Assembly: GCF_000949865.1 (NCBI RefSeq)
Contig: NZ_JWJH01000003.1
Coordinates: 265,785-329,784, forward strand
Length of the DNA stretch: 64,000 nucleotides
From: Rhizobium nepotum 39/7
GTDB lineage: Bacteria > Pseudomonadota > Alphaproteobacteria > Rhizobiales > Rhizobiaceae
Direction: 5' to 3'
The notes under the pieces are model-generated. The model did no database searches. It had not been told where the DNA came from and saw only the letters and a list, made by a program, of their open reading frames with translations. Shown piece by piece: positions 55,356-62,967 of the stretch. Within the stretch, counting starts at the first letter, position 1; every line of letters starts with the position of its first letter. The position numbers were made by a program, and so were the translations under genes.

Positions 55356-56681
55356 ATGATTACGCAAAATTACATTCATAAACGGCAGAACGGTTATTAT
55401 TACTTCTGCGTCAACATCCCAACGCGATTGCTCTCGTCAACGACGAAACGGCAAATTCTTCGCTCTTTGAGGACCAGAGATTTAGCGACGGCGAAGAAGC
55501 GGGTGGCGACGCATGTCGCTCAAATCCTGCCGCTCTTCGATGAAAACCGTCTGCCCGATGAAGCTCATATTGAGTACAAGCGGGTTAAGGCAACCGCCGA
55601 GAAGCTGACCTCACGGTATGAACCCCACACGGTAGTCGCGGATAAAACCGTCGATCAATTGATAGAGCGTATCAATGAAATCGTTGATGTCCGCGCTGTT
55701 ATGCCGACGCCAAATGTTGTGCAAACCGCCGGTCTAGTCGGCGCGATGGAAACGCCGCCGCTCTCGTGGGCAGAGGCTTTTGAGAAGTTCAAAGCTCTCT
55801 CGTCGGAGAAAGTTAGGGGCAAGAACGAGCTTCAGACGAAGCGTTTCTGGCGGCGCTACGAAGTTAAGACCGAAGATTACATCGCGGCGATGGGTGACAC
55901 TGACGTATTGAAGATCACCAAGAACGATGTGAAAAAGTACCGTAAAATTCTGAAGGAAAAGATCGATACCGGTGAGTTTCTAAGCAACGAAGCCAATAAA
56001 AAGATTAGCTGGCTCGGCGTGATTTTAGAAACCGTGTTTGATGAGGAATACGAAGGGAAGGAGAATCCTTTCGCGGGCATCAGAATTTCTGGCTACGAAG
56101 ACGATGGCAAACGAGCGCCGCTCACCGCTGCGGAGATAGCAGCAGTTACGGAAGGCTTGAAGACATCAGGGGCACGACCTGAAATCAAAGCTCTTATCCG
56201 CATTGGGATGTGCACAGGTGCGAACGCGAAGGAACTCGCGCTTCTAACCCCCGCCGATATCCATCTGGATGTGTCTGATCCATACATTTCTATTCGCCCC
56301 AATGAACTTCGCGGCAAGGTCAAGCGGGGAGGGGCGCGCCATAGAGATGTTCCCTTGGTTGGTGAAGCACTCATTGCCATGCGCGAGTTCCCGAACGGCT
56401 TTACTATTTTCCACACAGATGAAGGACCAACTCAGGTCAACTGTGCGATGTCCGATTATTTCAGGAAGATCACGCCGGGGAAGGGGAAAGGCTTCGGAAG
56501 CTTCCGTCACAACATGGCGGATTGGCTTCGCCGGAGCGGTGCGAATGACACCCTGAAGGATTCAATTCTCGGTCACACCAACACCAAATCCCATTCGATG
56601 CACTACGGCGATGGATACGATATCGAGAACAAAAAGGAGGCGCTGGAGAAAGCATTGCAATACGCAAAGATACCAATCTAA
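55356..56681 (+). CDS. DUF6538-type tyrosine recombinase/integrase with atypical active site
   Basis: 441 residues: an N-terminal DUF6538-like beta unit (YIHKRQNGYYYFCVNIPTRL), a SAM-like core-binding region (about 137-232) and a catalytic domain (about 255-440). Conserved parts: TGxxxxEL at 287-294, R-x-V-P-L (DVPLV), F-R-H (383-385), LGH (405-407) and Tyr417 in MHYGDGY. However the first catalytic Arg of TGxR is Asn290 and the His of H-x-x-R is Gly381. It may be a divergent or inactive recombinase. It probably mobilised this element. Confidence 0.85.
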   Translation: MITQNYIHKRQNGYYYFCVNIPTRLLSSTTKRQILRSLRTRDLATAKKRVATHVAQILPLFDENRLPDEAHIEYKRVKATAEKLTSRYEPHTVVADKTVDQLIERINEIVDVRAVMPTPNVVQTAGLVGAMETPPLSWAEAFEKFKALSSEKVRGKNELQTKRFWRRYEVKTEDYIAAMGDTDVLKITKNDVKKYRKILKEKIDTGEFLSNEANKKISWLGVILETVFDEEYEGKENPFAGIRISGYEDDGKRAPLTAAEIAAVTEGLKTSGARPEIKALIRIGMCTGANAKELALLTPADIHLDVSDPYISIRPNELRGKVKRGGARHRDVPLVGEALIAMREFPNGFTIFHTDEGPTQVNCAMSDYFRKITPGKGKGFGSFRHNMADWLRRSGANDTLKDSILGHTNTKSHSMHYGDGYDIENKKEALEKALQYAKIPI

Positions 56682-56767
56682 AAACCAGAATATCAACTCA
56701 ATATGCTGAGAAGTGAAATTAATTTATATTATGAATACCGGCATATTCCTATTATGGAATATGGAAA

Positions 56768-56947
56768 TTGCAGAAATACACTTTTGAAAAGCTCGTTAAG
56801 AGTGAGAAGTTGCGGAATGAATTCTTCGATCACTATGACTGGCTAATTCATATCGCCAAAGAAAAAGGCTTTATCGACGCGGCTCTCGCACATGCCAAGG
56901 CGAAAAAACGGGTTCAAGACGAATTGAACCTGATCGTCGATTACTAA
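56768..56947 (+). CDS. Small helical ORF, TTG start, 59 aa
   Basis: Reads QKYTFEKLVKSEKLRNEFFD, then a short helical Lys/Ala-rich stretch ending LNLIVDY. The composition is protein-like (charged amphipathic helices) and unlike random frames here, but there is no ATG and only a weak purine stretch upstream. It could be a small gene or the remnant of a longer one. It lies between the integrase and the membrane protein at 57130. Confidence 0.3.
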   Translation: MQKYTFEKLVKSEKLRNEFFDHYDWLIHIAKEKGFIDAALAHAKAKKRVQDELNLIVDY

Positions 56948-57129
56948 GGAGAAAGATACCGTAGGGACTGTGTTGCTGACGCTTCTCGATTTTTTCGGAC
57001 TTCGATAGCAACTGCGTTTCGGCTTTCCCTGCTAGGTTAAAGTCGTTGAGAGAGGGGCGGGAATGCTTGACGGAATCAGCGACCTACTTGAAAACTCCAG
57101 CCTAAGTTGTTTTCAGGTAGGCGAGACTG

Positions 57130-58017
57130 ATGTCCGAAACTATTATAGCTGAGCGATACAATCCGGATGCCGTCTGGTACGAAGAAAAAATCCCGATTCG
57201 CGGAAATCACTTCAGGCTCGCTGATGTGAAGGCTTCCTACCGTGAGCTTCAACAACTCAACGCGCGTGAGAGCGCGATGGTCGATAAACTCGTTAAGTTC
57301 GAAGACGAGAGCGATGAAGACTTTGTAAGCCGGAAAGACTTCCTACTCAAAGATGCGTTCAGGGTTACTGTCTCAATAATTGGTTTTGAGGGACAAACTG
57401 TATACGGCGAAACGCAAGATGTATTCGACGCCGACGATGTACCGTTCCCGATCAAAACGATTTATTTTACGAATCGCACTGCGTTTCAGCGGAACGCCAA
57501 CGGAAATAAACCACCCAACTTTTTCGAAATCACAGTGACGTTCGACAAACCTCCCCTTTTTGATCCAAACCCTCTGGTGTCAGACCCCACACCGAACGAA
57601 AGTGAAGCAACCCTTAAGTGTCGAGACGTGCCTTTCTTCAGAGCTGCACAGACGATTGTGCGCAGGCACCTTAATTCCAAAAGAAAATGGTACTCGTTCA
57701 TCCACGGGCAATTCGCTTACGATATTGGGCTATGGCTTTGCGCGTTTCCTTACGCGCTATACTGGATAGCGGTTTATGCCGCGTATTTCTTCCCCGATGA
57801 TCGTCCAAACTGGTCCTACCGCATAGCGTTCTTCATTTATAGCATCGGCATTTCATTGTTCGCGTATCGCGCTCTCTTTGGATATGTGAAATGGGCATTC
57901 CCCGTGAACCGTCTCGAGGAGAATAAAGATGCTGCGACCGCGAACCGTATTGTTCTTGGGGCAATTTTTTCAAGTTTATTCCTCACCGGTCTAGCGTCGG
58001 TCTTGGGAGTCTCTTGA
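57130..58017 (+). CDS. Hypothetical protein with cytosolic N-domain and C-terminal membrane helices
   Basis: 295 residues. The first about 195 are soluble and charged (AERYNPDAVWYEEKIPIRGNHFRLADVKASYREL..., a beta-rich-looking middle). The last 100 contain three predicted helices (GLWLCAFPYALYWIAVYAAYFF, IAFFIYSIGISLFAYRALFGYV, IVLGAIFSSLFLTGLASVLG). No family recognised. A 29-codon frame overlaps its 5' end (57063-57152). The architecture (sensor-like soluble part plus membrane anchor) is common in defence islands, but function is unknown. Confidence 0.6.
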   Translation: MSETIIAERYNPDAVWYEEKIPIRGNHFRLADVKASYRELQQLNARESAMVDKLVKFEDESDEDFVSRKDFLLKDAFRVTVSIIGFEGQTVYGETQDVFDADDVPFPIKTIYFTNRTAFQRNANGNKPPNFFEITVTFDKPPLFDPNPLVSDPTPNESEATLKCRDVPFFRAAQTIVRRHLNSKRKWYSFIHGQFAYDIGLWLCAFPYALYWIAVYAAYFFPDDRPNWSYRIAFFIYSIGISLFAYRALFGYVKWAFPVNRLEENKDAATANRIVLGAIFSSLFLTGLASVLGVS

Positions 58018-58150
58018 GACTAGTGGAATATCGCCAGTACGCATCCCCGTTTTCCACCGGTAGGTAATACTAGCTGTTGGGGATAGAATGATGTTGCAAC
58101 AATATCATTGACGAATCTCTTCCGCCTCCCACTATGCGAAGCAGTAAGCA

Positions 58151-58182
58151 GCACCTTCATTTTGATTTAAATGAAAAGGTGC
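58151..58182 (+). promoter_or_regulatory. SD-sequestering hairpin, copy A
   Basis: GCACCTT...CATTT pairs with AAATG...AAGGTGC, burying the ribosome binding site of the 40-aa protein. The same arrangement occurs in copy B with changed inner bases, which supports a conserved RNA fold. Confidence 0.6.
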
Positions 58183-58187
58183 GCCCA

Positions 58188-58310
58188 ATGGATCAGCAAA
58201 TATCAGTAAAATTCCTGTTCTTCGAAGCCAGTGCATCTGGTCTCGTTGCGGTTGTCCTTATCTTTATTCTCGCGATTTTGGCTATGGGGTTAGCGGCTTA
58301 CAGAAAATGA
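58188..58310 (+). CDS. Tiny single-helix membrane protein, copy A (40 aa)
   Basis: Residues: a short polar start (MDQQISVKFLFFEASAS), a hydrophobic helix (GLVAVVLIFILAILAMGLAAY) and RK end. Start has AAGGTG 8 bases upstream, but that site lies inside a hairpin (58151-58182). Paralogue of the protein at 58465-58641: I-S/T-V/I-K-F-L-x2-E-x-S-A-x-G is shared. Size and shape recall small toxic membrane peptides of type I toxin-antitoxin modules; that is a guess. Confidence 0.6.
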   Translation: MDQQISVKFLFFEASASGLVAVVLIFILAILAMGLAAYRK

Positions 58311-58429
58311 GCGTCTGCGCTTCCCGTCTTCCACCGGCATGCACCCCATCTCGTTGTGGATAGAATGGTGTTTTCGAGAACATCATTGACCCAAGAGCCG
58401 TGCTTCCTCACACTGCGAAGCAGCAAGCA

Positions 58430-58459
58430 GCACCGATTTCATTTTTAATGAAGAGGTGC
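58430..58459 (+). promoter_or_regulatory. SD-sequestering hairpin, copy B
   Basis: GCACC pairs with GGTGC, and TTCATT with AATGAA, across a 3-base loop with an internal GA/GA mismatch. It covers the ribosome binding site of the 58-aa protein. Confidence 0.6.
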
Positions 58460-58464
58460 GTCCA

Positions 58465-58641
58465 ATGCCCAAGATCACCATAAAATTCCTGGGACTCGAG
58501 GTCTCTGCCCAAGGTGTGGTTTCCGTTGTATTAGCTTCGGTTATCGCGCTGACTGCATTGGCAGTAATCTGGGTATATCTCGAAAAGCGCGACTTATCTC
58601 CTAAAAATAGTATTGCAAGTCAAACTCAACGCATGATTTAG
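58465..58641 (+). CDS. Tiny single-helix membrane protein, copy B (58 aa)
   Basis: MPKITIKFLGLEVSAQG, then a helix (VVSVVLASVIALTALAVIWVYL) and a polar tail of 20 residues (EKRDLSPKNSIASQTQRMI) that copy A lacks. Start at 58465 matches copy A by alignment; GAGGTG 6 bases upstream is paired in a hairpin (58430-58459). It lies 34 bases before the PLD-like gene, so it could be co-transcribed with that operon. Confidence 0.6.
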   Translation: MPKITIKFLGLEVSAQGVVSVVLASVIALTALAVIWVYLEKRDLSPKNSIASQTQRMI

Positions 58642-58675
58642 TTCTCAGCGGGCTAATCGGGATGAGTTGTACAGC

Positions 58676-59977
58676 ATGAAACTATTAACTGAAATTGAAG
58701 CTCCAAAGGCGATAGGCAAGCTTCTCGCCGGTGCCGAAAGCGGCAAATTCGCCGTCGCGTTTTGGGGAAGTGAGGGTGCCGCGACGTTAGGCATATCCTC
58801 CAGTTCGAAGCCGCTCAAAATCATCTGCAATCTTGAGTCCGGTGCCTGCAATCCAAACGAGATTCGAAAACTGCTGAAGATGACGACCAATGTCGAGGTC
58901 AGAACGAATCCGCGCCTACATGCAAAGGTCTACTGGACCCCGTCAGGTGTCGTAATCGGGTCATCTAATGCTTCTGCAAACGGTTTGGCTGTTGAGGGCA
59001 AAGAACTCTCCAGTTGGGCAGAAGCGAATGTTTTTACGACTGATCCTAAGATGCTTGAACAGACGAGCGCTTGGTTCGACGCTCTTTTTGCAGCATCAAA
59101 CCCGATCACCGAAGCCGATCTTAAGGTTGCTGCCGACCTTTGGGATCGGCGGCAATTTGTCCGTCCAATGATCGTTAAAACGAGTGTCGGTTTGATCGAA
59201 ACGGTTCGTAATAATTTGGACCACCCAATATGGGCGACTGTAAAGGTCGCATGTTGGCAGGATGGATTAAGCGTGGATGCAGCTTCACGTCTTTCCGCAA
59301 TTGCACATGATCACCGTTCCGGTGAGGATATTTCAGCATACGAGGGCTGGGAGACGTGCCTACACGAAGGTGATTGGACTTTGGATTTTTTCATCGAGAC
59401 GAACGGCTCGATCAGCTTCAATGACATTTGGAGGATTATTCCAGCGTTGCCTTCATCCCCAGACCTATCCTTGGCTGTGAAGCGCAAAAACTTCGTCCCA
59501 GAGGGCTTTGGGAAAATCGTGTTTACGGACGAAGACAGGAATGAGTTGCTTCGTGCGATCCCCCATTTTCTTAGCCAGAGACAGCACCAAAACCTGCCCG
59601 AACAGAATGAACGAAATGCCGTATTTGGTTTGCAAGACGCGGTCGAATATCTCGATTCTATGGCGAAGGGCAAAAATATCGAGAGTCAGGATATGCGTGC
59701 ACTCGAAAAGGAGTTCCACCTCGCCATGATGCACGCCGATGATGAGGCTAAAAAGTTCGGACACAATGCTACAAAGTTTCGGGAAATGCTTAGAAAGCTC
59801 GGGGGTAAAGAAACGGCGCGACGACTTGTGACAAGCCCCGCTTCTGAGACCTTCACGAAATTTTTTCTAAAAGGCAGAGTTGATTTGACGGTGGAGGCGC
59901 TGGTTGTCCAAGAGCGATGGAAGCCGTTATTCTCAGAAGACGTTTTGCGGGCAGCGCAACTGCGGCTGCGCGCCTAG
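58676..59977 (+). CDS. PLD-like domain protein (phospholipase D/nuclease fold), first gene of putative defence operon
   Basis: 433 residues. The N-terminal 130 residues resemble PLDc_2: after KIICNLESG comes the active-site strand RLHAKVYWTPSGVVIGSSNAS with His82, Lys84 and GSSN (95-98). The Asp expected five after Lys is Pro89, so the HKD motif is incomplete; only one copy exists, so a dimer would be needed. The C-terminal 280 residues are unfamiliar. It is followed 22 bases later by a SIR2-like gene. Nucleic-acid sensing or cleavage is inferred. Confidence 0.72.
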   Translation: MKLLTEIEAPKAIGKLLAGAESGKFAVAFWGSEGAATLGISSSSKPLKIICNLESGACNPNEIRKLLKMTTNVEVRTNPRLHAKVYWTPSGVVIGSSNASANGLAVEGKELSSWAEANVFTTDPKMLEQTSAWFDALFAASNPITEADLKVAADLWDRRQFVRPMIVKTSVGLIETVRNNLDHPIWATVKVACWQDGLSVDAASRLSAIAHDHRSGEDISAYEGWETCLHEGDWTLDFFIETNGSISFNDIWRIIPALPSSPDLSLAVKRKNFVPEGFGKIVFTDEDRNELLRAIPHFLSQRQHQNLPEQNERNAVFGLQDAVEYLDSMAKGKNIESQDMRALEKEFHLAMMHADDEAKKFGHNATKFREMLRKLGGKETARRLVTSPASETFTKFFLKGRVDLTVEALVVQERWKPLFSEDVLRAAQLRLRA

Positions 59978-59999
59978 TTTTCATTTACGGGCTTAGACA

Positions 60000-61037
60000 A
60001 TGTTTAAGGATAATACCGTGTTCGTAATTGGTGCTGGAGCGAGTGCGGAGTTCGGGCTGCCGGTCGGTTCAACACTAATTCAAACCATAAAGTCGAATTG
60101 TAGTTTTCGATTGGATGAATTCGGAAGCCGGCTCGCCGCTGGATCGCGCGACGTCTTTCAGCACTATGAGAAAATATTTGGTCGAAATGACCCTGCAAAG
60201 GTTGCACAATTCAATCTGCACTTAGAAAAATCGCGTCAGATCGCGAAGGGAATCGATAGTGCCGAGAGCATTGACGAGTATATTTTTCGGTATGCAAGTG
60301 ACCCGCTAGTGGCTGAGATAGGAAAGCTACATATAGCTCACGCAATTTCACTCGCTGAAAAGAAAAGCATCATAAGTGATGATAATAACTTTCCAGATAA
60401 TTTTAGCGTTGGGGACGAAACATGGATTTGGACTTTCGCAAAAGCGCTAATGAATGGGGTAAAAGCCGACGATGTTGAGAGTGTCGGGCAAAATATTAGT
60501 ATAATTTGCTTCAACTATGACAGGTGCATCGAACACTATCTTGAACATGCCTTGATGCGCGGTTTCCATGAATTGACACTGGAAGACGCGCGGAAAATTG
60601 TAGGTCAGATTAACATTATACATCCGTATGGATGGCTAGGAAATCTCAGTGCTTTCCCGTTTGGTAAAGCGGATCGTTTCGCGGCTATGGCGGAAAACCT
60701 CATCACTTGGTCGGAGACTATCACCGACCTTGAAGTAATACATAAGCTGAGAACGGTGGTGCGAAGCGCGCGGCAGTTGGTGTTCATGGGTTTCGGGTTT
60801 GCTGCCCAGAACATGGACTTGCTGAACACACAGCCGACAGGTGTCCCAAACAGGAACACGCTAGTTTATTCGACGGGGTTAGGCATTCCTCGTGAAGTTG
60901 AAGCCGCGTTGAAAGAAAAAATAATCGCTCTCATATCTTCGACGTGGAGGCCCGCTGCGGCTGAAATGATTCATTTCCAGCACGATGCCAAATGCAAGAA
61001 ATTCTTCGATATTCATCGCTTAAACTTGGTGATGTGA
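60000..61037 (+). CDS. SIR2-like NADase-type protein
   Basis: 345 residues. The N-terminal nucleotide loop is VFVIGAGASAEFGLPVG (GAGAS-x-x-x-G-x-P), the hallmark of SIR2-like defence effectors. Later motifs fit: ICFNYDRCIEHYL (Asn172-Tyr-Asp174), IIHPYGWLGNL (His208, expected catalytic position) and VFMGFGFAAQNMDLL. No zinc-finger cysteines as in deacetylases. SIR2-like domains in Thoeris, DSR and SIR2-HerA systems deplete NAD+ upon infection. It lies between the PLD-like and membrane coiled-coil genes. Confidence 0.78.
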   Translation: MFKDNTVFVIGAGASAEFGLPVGSTLIQTIKSNCSFRLDEFGSRLAAGSRDVFQHYEKIFGRNDPAKVAQFNLHLEKSRQIAKGIDSAESIDEYIFRYASDPLVAEIGKLHIAHAISLAEKKSIISDDNNFPDNFSVGDETWIWTFAKALMNGVKADDVESVGQNISIICFNYDRCIEHYLEHALMRGFHELTLEDARKIVGQINIIHPYGWLGNLSAFPFGKADRFAAMAENLITWSETITDLEVIHKLRTVVRSARQLVFMGFGFAAQNMDLLNTQPTGVPNRNTLVYSTGLGIPREVEAALKEKIIALISSTWRPAAAEMIHFQHDAKCKKFFDIHRLNLVM

Positions 61038-61039
61038 AG

Positions 61040-61759
61040 ATGCCGGACTGGAAGAAGGTCAATTGGCTGATCGTGGCTGGCATCGCAACCATCGCCTACA
61101 CACTCGCCTTCGTAGGCTGGATTGGGCTTGATCGGATTCTTATCTACCCCACGAACAACTCCCTCAACGAAGTTGGGGATTTCATTGCTGGCGTCTTTTC
61201 GCCGCTCGCATTCATTTGGCTCGTGGCGGCAGTCCTCACGCAGAGGCAGGAATTGACGGAAACTCGCGATCAATTCGTAGAGAACCAAAAGGTTGTTGAT
61301 GCGCAGTTGAAAACAATCAACGAACAATCGAACTTGCTTCAGCAACAACACACGTTGGCAGAAGAGACCGCGAAGAAGACCTACCGATTGAGCCTTTTTC
61401 AAGAGCGATACAAATTATACTCTGATTTCATTTCCTTGGGCGAACGTCACAAAAGCACTCATTTTGGGAAAGCTTATTCGGAAATGGTGGAGTTGAGTGC
61501 AAGAGCGAGATTTGTGTTTGGGGACGAAATTCAAGCTTGGTTCGAATCGATAGAGCATGCGATTTTTTGCCTCAATGAAGAGCGACGTCAGAGCATTACA
61601 GAGGGGTATGATAACGGAGGACATTTTATCTCCGTATTCAAAAGTGAGGCGGACGAAAGAAGGTGCAGCGACCTTGAACACTCAATAGCTGAGCAGTTCA
61701 CGAATATCGTAGCTCTCGCGGAGAGATTTGAGAAATCAATGACTATCAGTGACGAGTAG
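61040..61759 (+). CDS. Two-helix membrane protein with coiled coil, third gene of the PLD-SIR2 operon
   Basis: 239 residues from ATG 61040, two bases after the SIR2-like stop; a start 16 codons earlier overlapping that gene is possible. Helix 1 WLIVAGIATIAYTLAFVGWIG, helix 2 VGDFIAGVFSPLAFIWLVAAVL, then a coiled coil (about 68-115, TQRQELTETRDQFVENQKVVDAQLKTIN) and a helical C-terminal domain. Proteins of this layout occur often in defence islands without assigned function. It could anchor or gate the effector; inferred only. Confidence 0.6.
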   Translation: MPDWKKVNWLIVAGIATIAYTLAFVGWIGLDRILIYPTNNSLNEVGDFIAGVFSPLAFIWLVAAVLTQRQELTETRDQFVENQKVVDAQLKTINEQSNLLQQQHTLAEETAKKTYRLSLFQERYKLYSDFISLGERHKSTHFGKAYSEMVELSARARFVFGDEIQAWFESIEHAIFCLNEERRQSITEGYDNGGHFISVFKSEADERRCSDLEHSIAEQFTNIVALAERFEKSMTISDE

Positions 61760-62123
61760 TTCGAATATTGGCTCCGGTTGGCACTAGCAGCAGCGCCAGT
61801 TCGAAAACAATCGCCACGGGAAATTTCAAAGGCGGAAAAACGTTGCCCACAAAAATCGCCAAGGCTGCATAAGCGACCATCGTAAAGCCAGCCGTTGTCC
61901 AGCTTGAAAATCCAATGTCAACGATACGCCGTAGCCTGAACAGGAAGAGAAATGCTACCGGGACCGCTAGTATCGGAAGAAACAGAATCAAGGGAAGACG
62001 GGGAAGAACGGTATGAAATATGCTCCATATCGCGAAAGAGACTATTAAAACGAGCGCAGTTCCCACCGCATAGTGTTTACGGTCAAGCGGCTCGCCTGTC
62101 CTGAATATCAACCCGATGTCCAT
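61746..62123 (-). CDS. Small membrane protein, DUF805-like
   Basis: 125 residues with about four helices. LDRKHYAVGTALVLIVSFAIW at the start and LFRLRRIVDIGFSSWTTAGFTMVAYAALAIF resemble the DUF805 pattern (R-x-x-D-x-G-x-S-x-W), weakly. Its stop overlaps the 3' end of the preceding gene on the other strand by 14 bases. ATG at 62123 follows a GGGGG stretch. Function unknown. Confidence 0.5.
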   Translation of the reverse strand: MDIGLIFRTGEPLDRKHYAVGTALVLIVSFAIWSIFHTVLPRLPLILFLPILAVPVAFLFLFRLRRIVDIGFSSWTTAGFTMVAYAALAIFVGNVFPPLKFPVAIVFELALLLVPTGANIRTTRH

Positions 62124-62226
62124 CGAACCCCCATAGACTTTACAAATCACGCGAAAAATGGATTAGCTTAAACTTAGACGTGCTTCACCAGCAGTATCAA
62201 GTCACCTCTTATCTCTCGGATATAAA

Positions 62227-62967
62227 ATGCGTGGTATTTTCAATATTATTTTCTTTCTCTTCCTTGCGACCGTTTTGATCATGTCGCTTGTCGGGGTTCC
62301 TCTTCTCGCCCTCTACCTGCTTTTTGTCTTTGTAGGCGGCAGAAAACGACGCGAGAAAATTCAAGCCAAGGTCATCAACACGCTGATGTCTGGTGAGGAA
62401 GTAGTGGGCTACGTAATCGAAAACCGCGTGATGTCGCTTTTCCAGCGCAGATTAGCGATTTTCATCACGAATAGCCGGGTGATCTTTGTTCAGCGCAAAA
62501 TTCTCGGCGGCTATCAGATGATGGACCGGCAATGGAAGGATTTGCAGGACGCGAAAATGGACGAAAACATTATGCCAAACCTATTTGGCGCTTCCCTATC
62601 CTTCTCGTTCATCAACCCTCCCGGTGGAATAATGAGTGTGTCTGGTGTCGATCCTGAAACAGCTGCAAAGCTCTACACCTATTCTCAGGCTCAGGAACAC
62701 GCTTGGGAAGAAAAGCGCCGTGTCCGGACATTGGAAGAGAAGCGCGCTGCATCGGGAGGGATAAATTTCCATGGCTTTCCGCAAGCCGCTCAGCAGCCAC
62801 AAGCCCAAGCACCAGCTTTGGTCTCAGGGCAGACGATTGATGTCACCCCAACTGACACGGTTGTAGCCGAAATCAATCGCGCCAAAGCCCTCCTGGATTC
62901 CGGCGCAATCTCCGATGCCGAGTTTCAGGAGATTAAGTCGAAGATATTGAGCAGGCATTTCCAATGA
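62227..62967 (+). CDS. Membrane-anchored PH-like protein with C-terminal SHOCT domain
   Basis: 246 residues: N-terminal hydrophobic segment (IFNIIFFLFLATVLIMSLVGVPLLALYLLFVFVGG), a bacterial PH-like domain (about 50-130, VMSLFQRRLAIFITNSRVIFVQRKILGG), a Gln/Pro/Ala linker and a SHOCT motif (EINRAKALLDSGAISDAEFQEIKSKIL) at the end. SHOCT often accompanies oligomerisation or membrane-stress proteins. The stop overlaps the next start (ATGA), so both are made together. Confidence 0.72.
   Translation: MRGIFNIIFFLFLATVLIMSLVGVPLLALYLLFVFVGGRKRREKIQAKVINTLMSGEEVVGYVIENRVMSLFQRRLAIFITNSRVIFVQRKILGGYQMMDRQWKDLQDAKMDENIMPNLFGASLSFSFINPPGGIMSVSGVDPETAAKLYTYSQAQEHAWEEKRRVRTLEEKRAASGGINFHGFPQAAQQPQAQAPALVSGQTIDVTPTDTVVAEINRAKALLDSGAISDAEFQEIKSKILSRHFQ

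Larger units (their letters stand above)
58033..58641 (+). repeat. Tandem duplication of a 277-bp module (leader plus small membrane protein gene)
   Basis: Two units, roughly 58033-58310 and 58312-58641, align along about 150 bases of leader and into the coding part. Shared blocks include CCGT-x-TTCCACCGG, GGATAGAATG, ATCATTGAC, GCGAAGCAG-x-AAGCAGCACC and GAGGTGCG-x-CCAATG. In both, the upstream dyad starts exactly 101 bases before the ATG, and the start codons are 277 bases apart. Confidence 0.85.
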
